DNA of 64,000 nucleotides from Brachionus manjavacas (lineage: Eukaryota > Rotifera > Eurotatoria > Ploima > Brachionidae), in the NCBI GenBank assembly GCA_019054805.1, contig JAHQIY010000001.1, positions 4,416,501 to 4,480,500 of the forward strand. Reading direction: 5' to 3'. The first letter of the stretch is position 1. The number at the start of each line of letters is the position of its first letter. This document shows, one piece after another, positions 43,511 through 55,049 of this stretch. The translations under genes and the position numbers were made by a program. Under the pieces are notes generated by a model. The model searched no databases. It worked only from the letters and a program-made list of their open reading frames with translations, and was not told where the DNA came from.

Positions 43511-44260
43511 ACGTGCCGCTCATAAAAGAATTTTCATATAATTATGTTAAAATGTATGTTTTTGTATGATACTAAAACTAAACGTCTAAATATTTAATTC
43601 TATTGAATTTTTTTTGAAAGAAATATTAAAATATTTACTAATTCCATTTGACTAAAAAATAAGTAAAAAGCAGAGTTGTTTAAAAGTCTCAAAATAAAGT
43701 CCTAGTCCGGACTTTTAATTTTTATTTTTTAAAAAGTCCACTTTTTTTTTAAATTTGCTAGATCAGGCTTTATATCAAAAAAATTATACTCCTGGGTTGT
43801 CTAAGGCATAAAGATGTGCCATATTTCAAAATTTTCTTTCAATTTTAGCATAAAAGACTTGACTCTTGAATAAAAAAAAATCTGGACTTGGACTTGAGAC
43901 TTGTGACTTTTAAACAACATTGGTCAAAAGCCATCAAACGTTTTTTCTTAAACAAAATTTTTAACCTTTAAATTTTAATTCAAGAATGAAAACTAGATAG
44001 TCTTATCTATAAAATCAAATTTAAAAAAATACAAAAATAATTTAGATAAAATGAATTAAAAATTTAAAAGATTTATTTAATCATTGACCGAAAAAATTTA
44101 TTATTTTCAAAATATAGATCTCGACTCAAAGTCAATTTATCAGAAAAGGGATCAACTTTAATAATTATTTACAACTATACATCTATTGCTATTCAGTTGG
44201 ATTTCCAGAGAACTTCTATGCGATTTTGAATAAAATTAAAATTCTTAACAATGTTAAAAA
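43510..44260. other. AT-rich spacer 3' of MED19, nothing recognised
   Basis: No gene was recognised. The right end should contain the MED19 3' untranslated region. Confidence 0.45.
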
Positions 44261-44262
44261 TT

Positions 44263-44975
44263 TCAAATTTTAACCTTTTCTTTTTCCTTGTCTTTTTCTT
44301 TTTTTTTCTTCTTATCTTTTTTCTTTTTGCGTTTTTCTCCGTTCTCTCCTTCATTTGAAGATCTTTTCGATTTTTTCGATTTTTTACTTGATCCAAATTC
44401 ACTACTTGGTAAAGCTGTCTGAACCATTACCATGTACTCACTTGGTACTGTTCCTGGATACAATCTGAACGAGTATGAAACCTGATCAAGCGTCGGAGGA
44501 TGAATTTCTTTTTCAACAACCTGAAGTTTGGGATCAAGCAATGAATTTAATGTGCTAAAATTATAAATTAAAGCAATTTTTTTTAATAATAAATATAATC
44601 AACCTTGTTTCTTTGGCCTCATCACCGGTGGTGAAAAAAGTTGTCGTGTCTATATTACCTGGAAAGTCCGGTAAAAATGCTGACAATGGTTCTTTTACTT
44701 TTTTACAGCAGTATTGCTTAAACGCTTGCTGTCTTTCATTGTGTAGAATAAGATTGGTAGCACCATTAAGTGGTTCTTCAGCTTTAAAAAAATTCAAAAT
44801 TGAAAAAAAAAAAATTTTCACATTTACGTGGACACATTCTCATTAAATAAAATGGAAGCTCGTGCGATTCTTGTTGATTTAACTCAGCCATCTCATTCCT
44901 TTGGTCTGAAAAAGCTGGATCGGGATTCAAAAAATATTGATTTGTCAAATCTTCATAAGACATTGCCTGTTCCAT
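44263..44975 (-). CDS. MED19: Mediator complex subunit 19, 3 exons, 205 aa
   Basis: MED19 is part of the Mediator head, linking gene-specific activators (and REST in vertebrates) to RNA polymerase II in the nucleus. Exons on the minus strand: 44975-44828, 44781-44604, 44554-44263; introns are 46 and 49 bp, GT-AG, in frame. The product has the family core in order: ELPFYLMRM, LNGATNLILHNERQQAFKQY, KKVKEPLSAFLPDFPGNID, STLNSLLDP, YSFRLYPGTVPSEY, then the long Lys/Glu-rich basic tail (KKSKKSKRSS, KRKKKKDKKKKKEKDKEKEK) typical of animal MED19. Human MED19 is 244 aa; the proline-rich N-terminus is shorter here. It is head-to-head with RTRAF across 138 bp. Confidence 0.95.
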
Positions 44976-45113
44976 TTTTATCTGATTTAATTTTTTTAAT
45001 TCAAAAAATAGTTAACTTAATTATTTATTTAGCATAAAAATTTCAAAATTAAGTCTATACATTGTGCAATCAATGGTCTTATTATAATTCAAAAAATGAA
45101 AAAAATATTTAAA
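44976..45113. promoter_or_regulatory. 138-bp shared promoter of MED19 and RTRAF
   Basis: Only 138 bp separate the two divergent start codons. The stretch is AT-rich with no TATA-Inr pair that I would trust. 5' untranslated regions must be very short, or the transcripts overlap. An upstream in-frame ATG for RTRAF at 45096 would shorten the gap further. Confidence 0.6.
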
Positions 45114-46184
45114 ATGTTTGAAAGAAAATTGACTGCTTTGGACTATCATTCTCCGGATAACTTTGATTATTATAGTAAATGTTAGAATTTTATTAAAAAT
45201 TTATTCAAATTTTTTCATTTGAAAAGATGAAAAAAATTTTCGAAATTTTATCAGCTGGGTTGAGAATCAAAAAATTCGTTTTTACCCCATAGAGGAAAGA
45301 GTCGGTCTTGACAATATTGAATCAGAAGACTGGAACCAAGTTTATAAAAAAGTTGAGTATTATTTAATTTGTAAATTAAAAGGCTAAAAATTAGCAGTAT
45401 CTAAAAGATATGGATATTGAGAATTTGAATGCTGATTTAGCGCGAGAAGAACAAATTGAAATAATTTTGTCTCATGCAGTTCGTTTGGAATTCACTGATA
45501 ATGGTGATAGATATTTTTTTTTATTTTTTTTAATTTTTGTTCCTAACAAATTTTTTTGTCTAGTTGACAAAATAAATACTTTTCAGGCAAGTCAGGATGA
45601 ATTAATGAAGCAGAGTAGTGAAGCAAACCCCCTAGAAAATATTGATTGTAGATTTTAGAAAGAATTTTTTTTAAAATTTTTTATTAATAATTTAAAAGAT
45701 AATTCGGTGGAATTTGTCGATGGTTTGAACCGAATGCAACGCTTGTTAAATGTGCCGACAAAGCCGGGTGATAATTTAACAATTCTTCAAGCTATTAGCA
45801 AACTAATATCAGAAAAATTGAACCCCAAAGCTGTTCAAGATTCTTTAGAAGAGTCCAAATATTCGAAAGAAGTAAAATTTAATTTATTTAATTTTTTTTT
45901 AATTTACCAAAATTATTATAATATTAAAAAGCCAATTCAGCTAACACTTAGTTCAATAAATGGCGGAATCGACTGCAAAGGTAATCAACTTAAATATAAA
46001 AGATTGATTAAACGACTTATTTGTTTAAGATCCGATTCTTAACGATGCAGTCAAGGTGCTTAGATTGTTGCACATTAAAGAGCTTAGAGATTTGCAGACA
46101 AAAATAAATGAAACTATAGTTAGCATACAAACAATAACCGCTAATCCAAAAACAGACTCTAGCCTTGGAAAAGTTGGATTTTGA
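45114..46184 (+). CDS. RTRAF: RTRAF homologue (RNA transcription, translation and transport factor; C14orf166/hCLE), 7 exons, 250 aa
   Basis: RTRAF binds RNA polymerase II, belongs to a tRNA ligase (RTCB/DDX1) complex and travels in RNA granules. Exons: 45114-45174, 45227-45351, 45398-45503, 45564-45647, 45699-45871, 45932-45980, 46030-46184; all GT-AG and in frame. The product follows the family end to end: MFERKLTALDYHSPDNF, NFRNFISWVENQKIRFYPIE, SEDWNQVYKKYLKD, SHAVRLEFTDN, FVDGLNRMQRLLNVP, and the C-terminal block LRLLHIKELRDLQTKINETI, ITANPKTDSSLGKVGF. Human protein is 244 aa. The start matches the human MF-RKLTALDYH start; an in-frame ATG six codons earlier (45096) is an alternative. 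AATAAA is at 46219-46224. Confidence 0.95.
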
Positions 46185-46189
46185 AAACA

Positions 46190-47260
46190 ATTATTAAAAA
46201 TTTTTATAATTTTTGAAAAATAAATTTTTGGAGACTTTAATTTAAAAAATATAATGCCAGGGTTACTCGAGGTATCTAGCCACACTTAAGATATTATTTA
46301 CTTCATTTAAAATGATATTTAACAAATTAATAATTTAATGAGTGATTTTTTTAAAATGACGCTTTTTTGGGTTGGTAAAAACAACATCAGTTGAAAACTT
46401 ATAAATTAATTATTTATTTTACTGCTAAACATTAGTTTACATTCAATTACGTAATTTTAAAATTCAAAAATGTGCTGGTTAAAACATTTATTAGCGATAA
46501 ATTCTTAAACAATGAGACCTATCAAGTGCCTTGATTATAAAATCTTGAAAATTTTCATTCCACAAATTTCAATACATGAGAACAAAATAATACTTGATTT
46601 TTGTTACAAAAAATTTAAAAAGTATAAAAAAGTGAACAATTTTCGAAAAATTTTAAACAGAAAATTTCATTATTAAAGTTTTCGAAAGATAAAAAAGCTG
46701 ATCTATACAAATTTTAGGATTCTAAAAGTAAATTAAGTAGAGTATATAAATGATTTATTTTTTTATTTTTTATTTTGTTGATACGCCAAGGGATAAAAAA
46801 AAATTTTAAATAAATTCAGAAATGCTTTCGGTATTATTCCGGATTATTTAAATCATAGACTAGAATTCAAATTTTGAAATAATATTTTTTAAAGGAAAAA
46901 TATTGAATTTTTTCTCTATATTTGTCTATGGTAAATTTTTAAATCATTTAGCTTATAAAAGATTTTTTTTTAAATAAATTTTTTTAAAATATCCAAAAAT
47001 AGAAAAAAATAAAGAAAATTAAAAAAAATTAATAAATTATTAAGATGATTAAAAATATTTTCTTAGAAAACGAAATCAAGCATTCATTTTTTTAAATCAA
47101 TTTTTAAGTTAATTTATATTAAATGGGTGAGTTTATGTTAAAAAAGGGTGAAATATATTAAGAAATAATTTTTTAAAAAACATTATTTAGCACTTTAAAG
47201 GGGAAAAAGGTTATTAATTAAAAAATTTAATCGAATTTAAAATATACTTAAATTCATTCC
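46190..47260. other. AT-rich intergenic stretch, nothing recognised
   Basis: No gene or repeat boundary was recognised other than long A/T tracts. Confidence 0.45.
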
Positions 47261-47266
47261 AAGTGA

Positions 47267-47690
47267 TTGTTAAAAGTTAATCTTTTTTTTGGAAAAAAAA
47301 TACTAATTGCATTTATCGAGGATATTAATTGGTTCTTTCCGATACAAAACACAAAAATGAACAATTACAGTTATAACACAAGAAGTCATGATTCAACAAT
47401 ATGTAGACAACTGGTCAAGAACTGTAGTCAAAGATTTTATTTTTTTACAAATAGGATTGCGAACTATTGGAATAATCTTCCGAATACAATTATTAAACAA
47501 AAAACAACAAACAATTTTAAGAATATTTTAGACAAAATTAGTCTTGAAATTTTAGAAGAGTTCTCAGGCTACAATAACATGATAGAACATGTTCCGTATG
47601 ATATTACTCAATGAGTATATCATATTATAGCCTTAAAATACTATAATATACTATACTATACTATACTATACTATACTATACTATACTATT
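47267..47690 (+). mobile_element. 5'-truncated LINE 3' end with pentanucleotide tail
   Basis: The frame 47340-47614 reads YSYNTRSHDSTICRQLVKNC, RFYFFTNRIANYWNNLPNTI, NFKNILDKISLEILEEFSG and stops. This is the typical end of a CR1/L2-like ORF2. It is followed within 30 bp by about nine copies of TATAC (47645-47690). Ending in a short microsatellite rather than poly-A is usual for CR1/L2-type elements, so the array probably marks the true 3' terminus. Confidence 0.75.
47645..47690. repeat. TATAC microsatellite, about 9 units
   Basis: Uninterrupted pentanucleotide array directly after the LINE 3' end; see that entry. Confidence 0.9.
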
Positions 47691-48004
47691 TAAAAATTTG
47701 TCTTGTGTTGCATCGGAAATATTAAATTTATTAAAAAATTTTGTATTTCTACAAAAAATCAAATTTCCTTCGCTTATTCGACCTTAACTTTTCAATAATA
47801 AATACTTTTCAATTTTTTATAAACCTTTTTTTAAAAACTATCATGTATATAAATAATAGATATTTGAATAGTCGAACACTTTTTTCTCTAATATTTCTTT
47901 TTTTCTTTTTTTAAATTTTTTAAATTAAAATCTCTTTTAAAGCGTCAATTAAATCAATTATAATATTATGAATTTGGAAATTTTTTATTTCGACTAGATT
48001 AGAA

Positions 48005-48709
48005 ATGACTAAAGAGCATATAATTCTAAATCCAAAACCAATTAAATCAAACGAGATGCATAAAAATATAAATGCAATGAAATATCAATTTTTGTTCGAA
48101 AATTCGATCAAAAACACTTCTGCTAGAGCAGCATCAACAAATAAAATTTATGAAAAAAAAATGTCTGACGAAGGCTATGATTCACCAAATTCTAAGTTGA
48201 GTTTGAATTTTAATGAGTCAAGACTTTCTACTAGTGATAAAAGACATTTTAGTTATTCGAGTGAGTCCAAATCTAAGCAACCAACTCGCTTACCTTCAAT
48301 TAGATTCGATTATATCGAACCGCTTAAACAAACTGATCAGCAACCGGGTTCAATAATAAAATTCAAAAGTGATTTAAATTTAAATACAAAAACTGCAACT
48401 CAATCCAATTTAAGAAAGTCAAATAGATCTAGCACAGATTTAGGATTGGAAATCGATTGCACCTCTACAGCAGATGATGATGAAGTGTTTATAACTACAA
48501 GTGATATAATCAAAGTAGATAAAAAACCAAAGCAATTAAGTCCTGTACGAACAAGACGAATAATTTTAAGCGAAAGTGAATTGAAAGCCTTGAAGTTAAG
48601 CAAAAAGTTTATGAAAGATGCCAAGAATATGATATTCTCACCGGAGACCAATTCGTTTTGTCCCAGAAATACATTTTACTATTTAAATGCATCTAACAAC
48701 AAAAAATAA
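48005..48709 (+). CDS. Hypothetical Ser/Lys/Asn-rich, probably disordered protein, intronless, 234 aa
   Basis: One uninterrupted frame from ATG 48005 to TAA 48709. The composition (Ser, Lys, Asn, Thr, few hydrophobics) suggests a largely disordered protein in residues 1-170, with a DDDEVFITTSDIIKVDKK acidic patch near 155-175. A more ordered, helix-prone end follows (RRIILSESELKALKLSKKFM, then FSPETNSFCPRNTFYYLN). There is no signal peptide, membrane segment or known motif. SP and RTRR sites could be kinase targets. Codon use and frame length are well beyond chance in this AT-rich DNA, and no transposon homology is visible, so I regard it as a probable host gene of unknown function. Confidence 0.6.
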   Translation: MTKEHIILNPKPIKSNEMHKNINAMKYQFLFENSIKNTSARAASTNKIYEKKMSDEGYDSPNSKLSLNFNESRLSTSDKRHFSYSSESKSKQPTRLPSIRFDYIEPLKQTDQQPGSIIKFKSDLNLNTKTATQSNLRKSNRSSTDLGLEIDCTSTADDDEVFITTSDIIKVDKKPKQLSPVRTRRIILSESELKALKLSKKFMKDAKNMIFSPETNSFCPRNTFYYLNASNNKK

Positions 48710-48714
48710 GCTTA

Positions 48715-49055
48715 TTTTTAAATTTATCTATATTATAAATATTTTATTATTTATTTATTCTTTTTTAATAAAAAAAAAAACCAAAAAGTAATTATAAAAA
48801 TTAGCTGCCGTAAGAATATTTGAATAAAGTCTTACTACGAAAATTAAGATTTTTTCTTCGGATCAAATTTTATCAATTTTTTAATAAAAAATGACTAAAC
48901 TTTGTTAAAAATTATCTATTTAAAGTAAATTAAATGAATTTTTATCTGGAGAAAAAATAAAATCTCAATTAATATTTTGAAATTTTGCAATTCAAAATTT
49001 AAGGTTGTTTCGATGAAAAATTTTTAAATTAATATTAAAATATCATTTAAGGACA
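48715..49055. other. AT-rich spacer
   Basis: It probably includes the 3' untranslated region of the 234-aa gene (AATAAA near 48767). Nothing else was recognised. Confidence 0.45.
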
Positions 49056-49059
49056 TTTT

Positions 49060-51450
49060 TTGGAAAACTCCTTAAATTCCGGTCCTAGGACACTGCCTTG
49101 GAAGACTCCACTAGTAACTTCTCTCCAGTCCGACACTTACAGTCCTATTGCCACTCGCTGCTTCCGACCTGATTGGAAGCCTCTTATCCAGTTCACTAAG
49201 CGCGCCTCGAAGCCGGAAGAAGCCACTTTATTAGAGAGAGACTCGTGGGACACTTTATCAAAAGCTTTGGCAAAATCCTAGAAAACTACCAGCAAATTCC
49301 AGCAGTTATCGATACCTTCACTGATCCTTTCTACTGTTTCCAGGAGGTTGGTCATTGACGATTTGTTCAGGACAAAACCATGCTGCTCAGGTGCAATAAG
49401 TTTATTGCTGAAGAGGTGTTCCATCATGACATCTCTTGTGAATCGTTCCATAATCTTACATGGCAGTGCAGTTAGCGAAATTGGCCTATAATTGCTTACC
49501 AGACTTCTGCTTCCTTTCTTAACACCCAAAAACCGGATTTTTTTTATACCTTAATTACGAAAAACATTATGTCTTTTATTGATTTAAAATCTAAAATTAT
49601 TTATAAAAAAAAATTGATATAAATACAAGAAAAAAATTTTTATCTAAATTCGTCATCTTTGTTCTTAACAATTTCTACAGATAGATTTGAAAATCTTCTC
49701 CCCTACACAAGAAGCACATGTAAATTGTCAAAAATAAAATTTTCAAAATGAAAAATAAAATGATTAAATTTTTGGAACAACAACCAAATAAAGTACCAAA
49801 AAGGGTCGAAAAAACCCCTCCGATTTTTGAGTGTTAAATAAAGGTGTAACTTGTGTTTTGTAGCTGTGGAAGGGGGTTTTAGGGGTGTATTAAAAGAGGT
49901 TCTCTTTTATTGAATGCTTTATTAGATCTAAATAAGTAAAAGGAAACGGCCGTCTTAAGCCAATGTAAATAATGTGAATAGTGTAACTAGTATGAATAAT
50001 AGAGTTGTAAATAGAGATTTTTATAGAGTTTTAGATGGAAAGGAAAAGCTTAAAATAAGCGTCATTGTGATGCTTATCTAGTTGTATATATGATGATGAT
50101 AGATAGATTATGATGTAAAGTTGAAACTTGTAAATGTGTAAATTTAAAATTGATGTTTTGTTTAGAAAGCATAACTTGCCTTACTCCTGTGGTTGCTACA
50201 CCACAATTTGGGCTCGTTTCCACAGATCAGGCGTCTTAGCAGAGATGAAAGACTTAAAAAAAATGAAGCTGAGAGTTGTCTAATGCGTTGGTAGAAAGAC
50301 AAACGGATGTATGCAATCTTGACCAGGTGATTTAAATGGACTTAGACGGTTAATGTACTTAATGAGACTGCCCGGAGAGAAGACGTCCAAATTTACATTT
50401 CATTTTTTGCTTGGACGAGAGCGTATTTCGGGGACGAGTTCGGGAGAACGGAGATTGAGAACGCCACTGAAGTTCTCATTGAGCAGACTGGAAATGACCT
50501 TGCCGTCAGTCTGGAAGCAGCCATCCGCGTCCAGCAGGCCTTTGAATTAGTCGTTGGAAGCCTTCTGGCTATTTATAAAGTTGAATAGGAGCTTTGGTTA
50601 GAGCTTGCAGGACCTAATGATGAAGGATTTGAAATTGCAAATAGCCTTCCTGACTGCAGCCTTCACTTGTCTGCAAGACTGTATGTAAGCGGTTTCAAGT
50701 CCCCATTGAGAGGAGCCGATCTACAGTGTCAATGAAATTTGTACTTTTCTCTGGTTTGTGACTTGATGTTGGAGTTGAACCACCTATGATTTGTGCGAAG
50801 CTGGACTTTGCGCCCTCTTGTTGGTATTGTTAAGTTGAAAGTTCAGGCATAAGCGCTGACTAGGAGATTGTATCTAGAGTTTATCAGCATCATAAGACGA
50901 GAAGAATGTTGGCTATAATTCTCCGTAGAGCCAAGCGGCGGGCCATGGGACTCTCTGAAGATTCTTGCAGGGTCGTCCGTCAGGACAAGGTCCAGTATTT
51001 TGTTCTTAAAAGTGGGTTCCACTACGTGCTGGGGAATGTAGCTCTTGTTCAAACAGTCGAGGGAATCAAGGCTGGAAGGACGATCTTTTTTGCAAAAACC
51101 ACCTGAAAAGTTCCAATTAATGTATTGAAAGTTGAATTATTACAAAACCAACCAGAATTATTTTAGCTCTTGTCCTGATCTTAGAGGATGCTTGTTCACT
51201 TCTGACTTTAAGTAGCGGATGTTCATCGATTTCAAAACTCTCTTGGTCGTTGCGGACATAAAAAGCAACACCACCACCAAACACTGCCTCTCTGATTCTG
51301 CTGTAAATTTGTTCTGGATTCTTTCGGTTTCGCTGAGTTCCTTTCTCACGTTAGCAATCATCACCATGGTGCTCTCAGGTTTCTAACTGTTGCCGATGAC
51401 GCTTGCCCACGATAGGGCTGGGGCGGCATTTTTTTTCTGTTTTTGCTTTT
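49060..51450 (-). mobile_element. CR1/Jockey-like LINE: endonuclease and RT, GC-richer than background, interrupted near 49.53-50.18 kb
   Basis: Minus-strand order: an APE-type endonuclease piece (GGGVAFYVRND near 51260, then VVEPTFKNKILDLVLTDDPA near 51000); a linker (NHRWFNSNIKSQTREKYKF, 50760; LLDADGCFQTDGKVISSLLN, 50510; GSLIKYINRLSPFKSPGQD, 50340; DLWKRAQIV, 50215); then, after an AT-rich 650-bp block, the RT proper (GSRSLVSNYRPISLTALPCK, IAPEQHGFVLNKSS, DFAKAFDKVSHESL, SGRKQRVAIG, TSGVFQGSVLGP). The sequence ends before YADD. Stops and frameshifts are scattered, so the copy is dead. Its GC content is clearly above the surrounding DNA. Confidence 0.8.
49530..50175. other. AT-rich block separating the two halves of the LINE RT
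   Basis: The LINE protein breaks off after WKRAQIV (50200) and resumes at KKGSR (49510), which are normally adjacent in this family. The block between has no ORF; it contains GATGATGATAGATAGATTATG and other low-complexity words. It is probably a later insertion, but no inverted ends or target duplicates were evident. Confidence 0.5.
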
Positions 51451-51764
51451 AAATCTGCTAACTCGGTTGCCATTTACTTGATTTGCTCTTCTGAGCCTTC
51501 ACAATGCTCGCTATTGCTATGACATATTTGTGCATCTTTTTTAATGTATCCGTGCTTTGTCCTGGGACGGATGGCAAGTCCTCTAATAAAGAAAGTGCTT
51601 CCTCCATTTGTTTTTAAAAATTTAAAATTTATGCTAGTTGTGAGTTTTTTTGATGATTAAAAATTTGTCTCAAAAATTTTTAATTAAAGATTTTAAAAGA
51701 ATCAATTAAAGATCAATAAGAATAAAATAGGATTTTTTTTTTTTTTTAAAATAATTAAGTTATT

Positions 51765-52330
51765 GTTTAATTTGCATTACAAAATGTAACCAATGTTGAA
51801 ATAACATTGGAAAAGTGCAATTTTTCAAGTATTTATTTCAGTTTCAAAAAAAAAATTATTTAATAATTTCTAGGTTAAAATTGCAAGCGTTTTCATATTA
51901 GAAATTAAATTAATTGGTGAAATAGAATAAGTCTAATTTTTGTTATTAAAATTTTAAAAAAATATATAAAAATCTTTTTTAACTTCAAAACAATTAATTT
52001 ATTTATTATTTACCGAGAAAATGCTTCTTCAGAATATAAATATATGAAACAAACTAAAAATCAAGTAAAATAATGTAAAATAAAATAAAAAATGAATAAT
52101 GAAAAAAAATGATAAATAATTTAATTCAGATTAAAGTTAAAATTCAATCTTTGAAAAACTGGGTCTAGTCTGTTTAGAGAATTATAGTTCACTTATTATC
52201 CGAAAAATTCTTGTTTTCAGATTTTTAAACTATTTGTTCTAATTTTATTTTTTTAGAAATAGCATTTACTCTGACTATCATCATAAGTTTTTTACTTTGA
52301 GGAACAAAGATTCATCTTTTTATTTTGAAC
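51765..52330 (+). repeat. Copy D (left arm) of the long-inverted-repeat family
   Basis: Blocks match the left arm at 41.1 kb: ACCAATGTTGAAATAACATT, AAAGTGCAAT, ATTGCAAGCGTTTTCATATT, a worn hairpin motif at 52011-52032, then GGGTCTAGTCTGTTTAGAGA (52164) and AAATAGCATTTACTCTGA (52257). The matching opposite arm may be 55050-55200. Confidence 0.6.
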
Positions 52331-52520
52331 CAGTTCGAAGATGGAACCGGTTTTGTGAACTGGTTTGGCGAACCGGTTTGAAGATGGAACCGGATTTGTG
52401 AACCGGTTTGATGATGGAACCGGATTTGTGAACCGCTTAAATGATGGAACCGGATTTGTGAACCGGTTTGAAGATGGAAACGGTTTTGCGAGCCGGTTCG
52501 AAGATGGAACCCGCCAAAAG
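52325..52520. repeat. 30-bp minisatellite encoding NRFEDGTGFV-like decapeptides
   Basis: About six units of GGTTTGAAGATGGAACCGGA plus TTTGTGAACC. The plus strand is open through it (52365-52565) with repeats NRFEDGTGFV / NRFDDGTGFV / NRLNDGTGFV. Much more GC-rich than its flanks. Whether it was ever translated is unknown; it sits between the repeat arm and the hAT relic. Confidence 0.9.
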
Positions 52521-52867
52521 TTGGCCGGTCAGATGACCGCTTGTAAGAATCGCAACACTAGATAGGAGCTGATCAATTAATTTTTTGTTTAAAAAAACCA
52601 AATAGCTAAATAATTGTAAGACACTCTTATTTAAAATAAATGCTTATGAGCCAATTTTTATATTTTGAACTAGTTCGATGATTGATGCAAACAGTTTGCA
52701 TCATTTTCTTTATATAGATTTTTTAAAATAACTCTAAACCTATAATTTTAAATTTAATATATTTTGTTAATTTTTCAAATAAATGAAAAGAAAGTAAAAT
52801 TAAGGAAAAATGTTGTTCTTTTTATTACTTTTATTTTTTAATTTTCTTCAATCTCAATTATTGTAAT

Positions 52868-54720
52868 TTATTCCACGATTTGAGACGAAGAAGTTCTTGA
52901 ACTGTGTCTGGTGCAAGATTTGATCTATTTTTATCCATTGTCTAATTTGCAATTGAAAAACATCTTTCCGATCGAATACTTGAAGGCATAATTCCTAAAT
53001 AGTCCATTGCGAGATAAAATTAAAAAATTTTTACGGTTATTGTTCCACCATTTTAGGATGTCAATATCTTCAGTAAATATAATGGCTTGTTGTTTTAAAT
53101 ACTTGTCGATTTCAGATTCATTATTTATTGATGTATTTGTTATTGTTGCGATCATTCTTTCTTCTTTGGTTCTCTTCCCTTAATATATAAAAGCTTCAAT
53201 CGAGGATCCAACGAATGGCAAAGTATGAAAATTCCTTTATCTTTGGCCAATATATCTCAAATTTTTTAACCATTTCATCAATTGCAACTTTCATTATTTC
53301 AAACTCAATGCTTGAAAAGTTTCTTAGATTTACTTCTATTTGTGTAAAACAAGGATAAACACTTGAAACACAAACTTGCTTATCATATGAAATATTTTGT
53401 GTGGCTAAATTAAAAATACTTTAAAAAAAAATCTTTTAATTGGTTTCAGTTTTAAATTACCTTGAATAAATGGCTCAAGAAGAAGGCATATTATTTCGGC
53501 TAATAACCATTCGTTATCATCAAGTTGGTTATATGTTATATTTTTTTGTGAACAAATATGAATTGATGTTGATGTTAAAGATTTTTTAATCCGCAATGCA
53601 GTTTTAATCATATCGTGTGTCGAATTTCATTTAGTCTTAACATCAAGAACAACATTGATTTTAGGCTCATCGTTTGATACTTCTTGTGAATCTAGGAATT
53701 GTACAAGACGTGATGAGCTGTGGATTTTTTTGCAAAATAAACGAATTTTTTAAAAAGATGTGAGATTGATTCGTTTTCCAGGCCAGTTTGAACAATTAGA
53801 TGTAAGATATGGAGAGCACATCTAATATGCATTCGATTTTCATTATGCACAACAGAACATTTCCTCAAAGCAAACCATATTTGAAGCATTATCGGTTGTA
53901 ACTGTCAAAGTTTTGTCATTAATTGAAAAATTATCTAAAACCTAAGAAAAAATTAATTAATCAAATCAATTATTCATAAAATTATAATTACTCTATTCAA
54001 ATTTTCAAGTATGAATAAAGCGTCATGAGGATGTGGAAATTAAAAAACATTAAGAAGCATGCTTGTCAATTTCCAATTATTTTTCACAAAATGAACCGTG
54101 ACAGACATATAGGGCTCATTACAATGAGATGTCCAAATATCAATTGTGACATGAATTTTTGAAATAATTGATTCAAACAATTCTTTAATGTTATTCAAAC
54201 AAATTTCATATCTTAACTTGATCTTTTCTCTAACAGTTTTTCTACAAGGAATAATATATTTGTTATTTAAACTATAGATGAATCTTTTAAAATCCGGATC
54301 ATCAGCTAACATAAATGCTTGAATATTATTAAATAAAAAAGTCAAAAACAAATCGGTGATTCGTAATTCAGATTCTAGAATGACTTTTGGACTTGTGAAA
54401 TTTTCAAACTCTGAGTCAGTATCTTCAAAAGAAGGCTTTATAACATTGTGCTCAACTTTCAGATGATTTGCCAAAACTCTAGTACTTGTCGATTCAGCGT
54501 AAACATTTGAGCAATTTTCATAAACACAAACTATTTTTTATGTTCAGGATTTTTTTTCATATGTTTCCACACATGACTTGTGTTACGTCTTTCTTCGTTT
54601 TTTCGTTTCGTTCCTGGGACATAAGCAAAACTGATTCGCTTGTCATTGGGAGGGACATTTTCAATTTTCAAATATTTTTTATAAATATAATAAAATAGAT
54701 TGGAATTTTTAATGCATCAT
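52868..54720 (-). pseudogene. hAT-family transposase relic (ZBED-like), broken
   Basis: Minus-strand order: a BED zinc finger near 54620-54450 (NTSHVWKHMKKNPEHKK, then CVYENCSNVYAES and VLANHLKVEHN in a shifted frame); a helical region (LADDPDFKRFIYSLNNKYII); the first catalytic Asp in KIHVTIDIWTSH; the second in TLTVTTDNASNMV; RMHIRCALHILHLIVQTGLE; a WNSTHDMIK-like block whose Trp codon is now TGA; EWLLAEIICLLLEPFIQ; and the C-terminal dimerisation part (SEIDKYLKQQ, DILKWWNNNRKNFLILS, SNLAPDTVQELLRL). Gaps with intron-like or junk sequence and several stops break it. Inverted ends and 8-bp target duplicates were not identified. Confidence 0.85.
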
Positions 54721-55049
54721 TTATATAGTGGGTTAAATATCAATTAACATATTAATATAAAAGAAAAAGATTTCATTTTTTATTAAGAAACACCAATCCC
54801 GAATAAACGTGAAAAAGTTAAAAAAATTTAGAACAGTTTCTGCTTAGAACCAAATGGAGTTTTTTGTGCAATATTTAAAGAAAAAAAAGTAGGCAAGGCC
54901 GTTATAAAAGTTTTTGAATAAAATAATTTCTATTTTAATTATAATTGGTCATTCTATCAAAAAATTAAGTTTTCTCGAATCGGTTTCCCACCCCTATTTT
55001 TTATCATTGCAAAATTTTCTAAAAAATTTTCAAAATAGGTGAACAATTT

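Noticed and set aside
52365..52565. The 66-codon frame through the 30-bp minisatellite as a gene
   Set aside because: No promoter, signal peptide or extension outside the repeat; kept as a repeat only.
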